From assembly GCA_910585765.1 (NCBI GenBank), contig CAJUES010000042.1, forward strand, positions 1 to 30,334: 30,334 nt of DNA, written 5' to 3'. This document shows positions 30,334 to 30,334 of this stretch, piece after piece. The notes under the pieces were generated by a model. It was not told the origin of the DNA, searched no databases, and saw only the letters and a list, made by a program, of their open reading frames with translations. A program made the position numbers and the translations under genes. Numbering within the stretch: position 1 is the first letter of the stretch; every line of letters starts with the position of its first letter. Origin of the DNA: an uncultured Lachnospiraceae bacterium. Lineage in GTDB: Bacteria; Bacillota; Clostridia; Lachnospirales; Lachnospiraceae.

Positions 30334-30334
30334 A

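Overview
The window looks like chromosome from a spore-forming, gut-type clostridium, most probably Lachnospiraceae. This is inferred from gene content and order: dipicolinate synthase A/B, a YjfB-family protein, an ftsE-ftsX-M23-CtpA cell-wall cluster, a CdaR/PucR-type regulator, and rubredoxin-domain redox proteins. No rRNA, tRNA, CRISPR array or complete insertion sequence was found. Most of the window (about 0.9-27.3 kb) is fairly GC-rich. The last 3 kb (about 27.35-30.33 kb) is plainly AT-rich and holds broken mobile-element genes, so it looks acquired.

Layout. 0-1.1 kb: two small membrane proteins (DUF4234, DUF2752) and a small unknown ORF. 1.15-4.2 kb, minus strand: a GH2 beta-mannosidase followed by an AraC-type regulator that has lost an internal block. 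4.2-9.7 kb, minus strand: CdaR-like regulator, FtsE, FtsX, coiled-coil M23 peptidase and S41 peptidase, ending in a hairpin terminator; this resembles the FtsEX-controlled peptidoglycan hydrolase systems. 10.0-14.3 kb: YjfB on plus, then on minus CvfB-like S1 protein, MATE transporter, CPBP protease and a GNAT acetyltransferase. 14.4-17.9 kb, plus strand: dpaA-dpaB-asnB behind a good sigma-K-type promoter, a late sporulation unit. 17.9-20.7 kb, minus strand: DUF4342 protein, OmpR-type response regulator and histidine kinase.

21.2-22.7 kb, plus strand: a MazEF-type toxin-antitoxin pair directly followed by a tRNA-dihydrouridine synthase. 22.7-25.7 kb, minus strand: folD, then two rubredoxin-bearing flavoproteins (a flavin reductase with a C-terminal rubredoxin, and a glutamate-synthase FMN/Fe-S domain with an N-terminal rubredoxin-like domain). 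25.9-27.2 kb, minus strand: a short AraC regulator overlapping clpP by ATGA, behind a possible MerR-type promoter and a frameshifted short frame. 27.35-30.33 kb, minus strand: SdpR/SdpI-like immunity pair, a small DUF1648 protein, an ABC transporter reduced by two deletions, a truncated tnpW and the C-terminal part of a PD-(D/E)XK (Rpn-type) transposase.

The most noteworthy items are the rubredoxin flavoprotein pair, the AraC-ClpP coupling, the orphan SdpRI island with a collapsed ABC transporter, a dispersed palindromic repeat found in two places, and a 17-bp inverted match between the two ends of the window. Functions are read from motifs and family knowledge only; no database search was possible.
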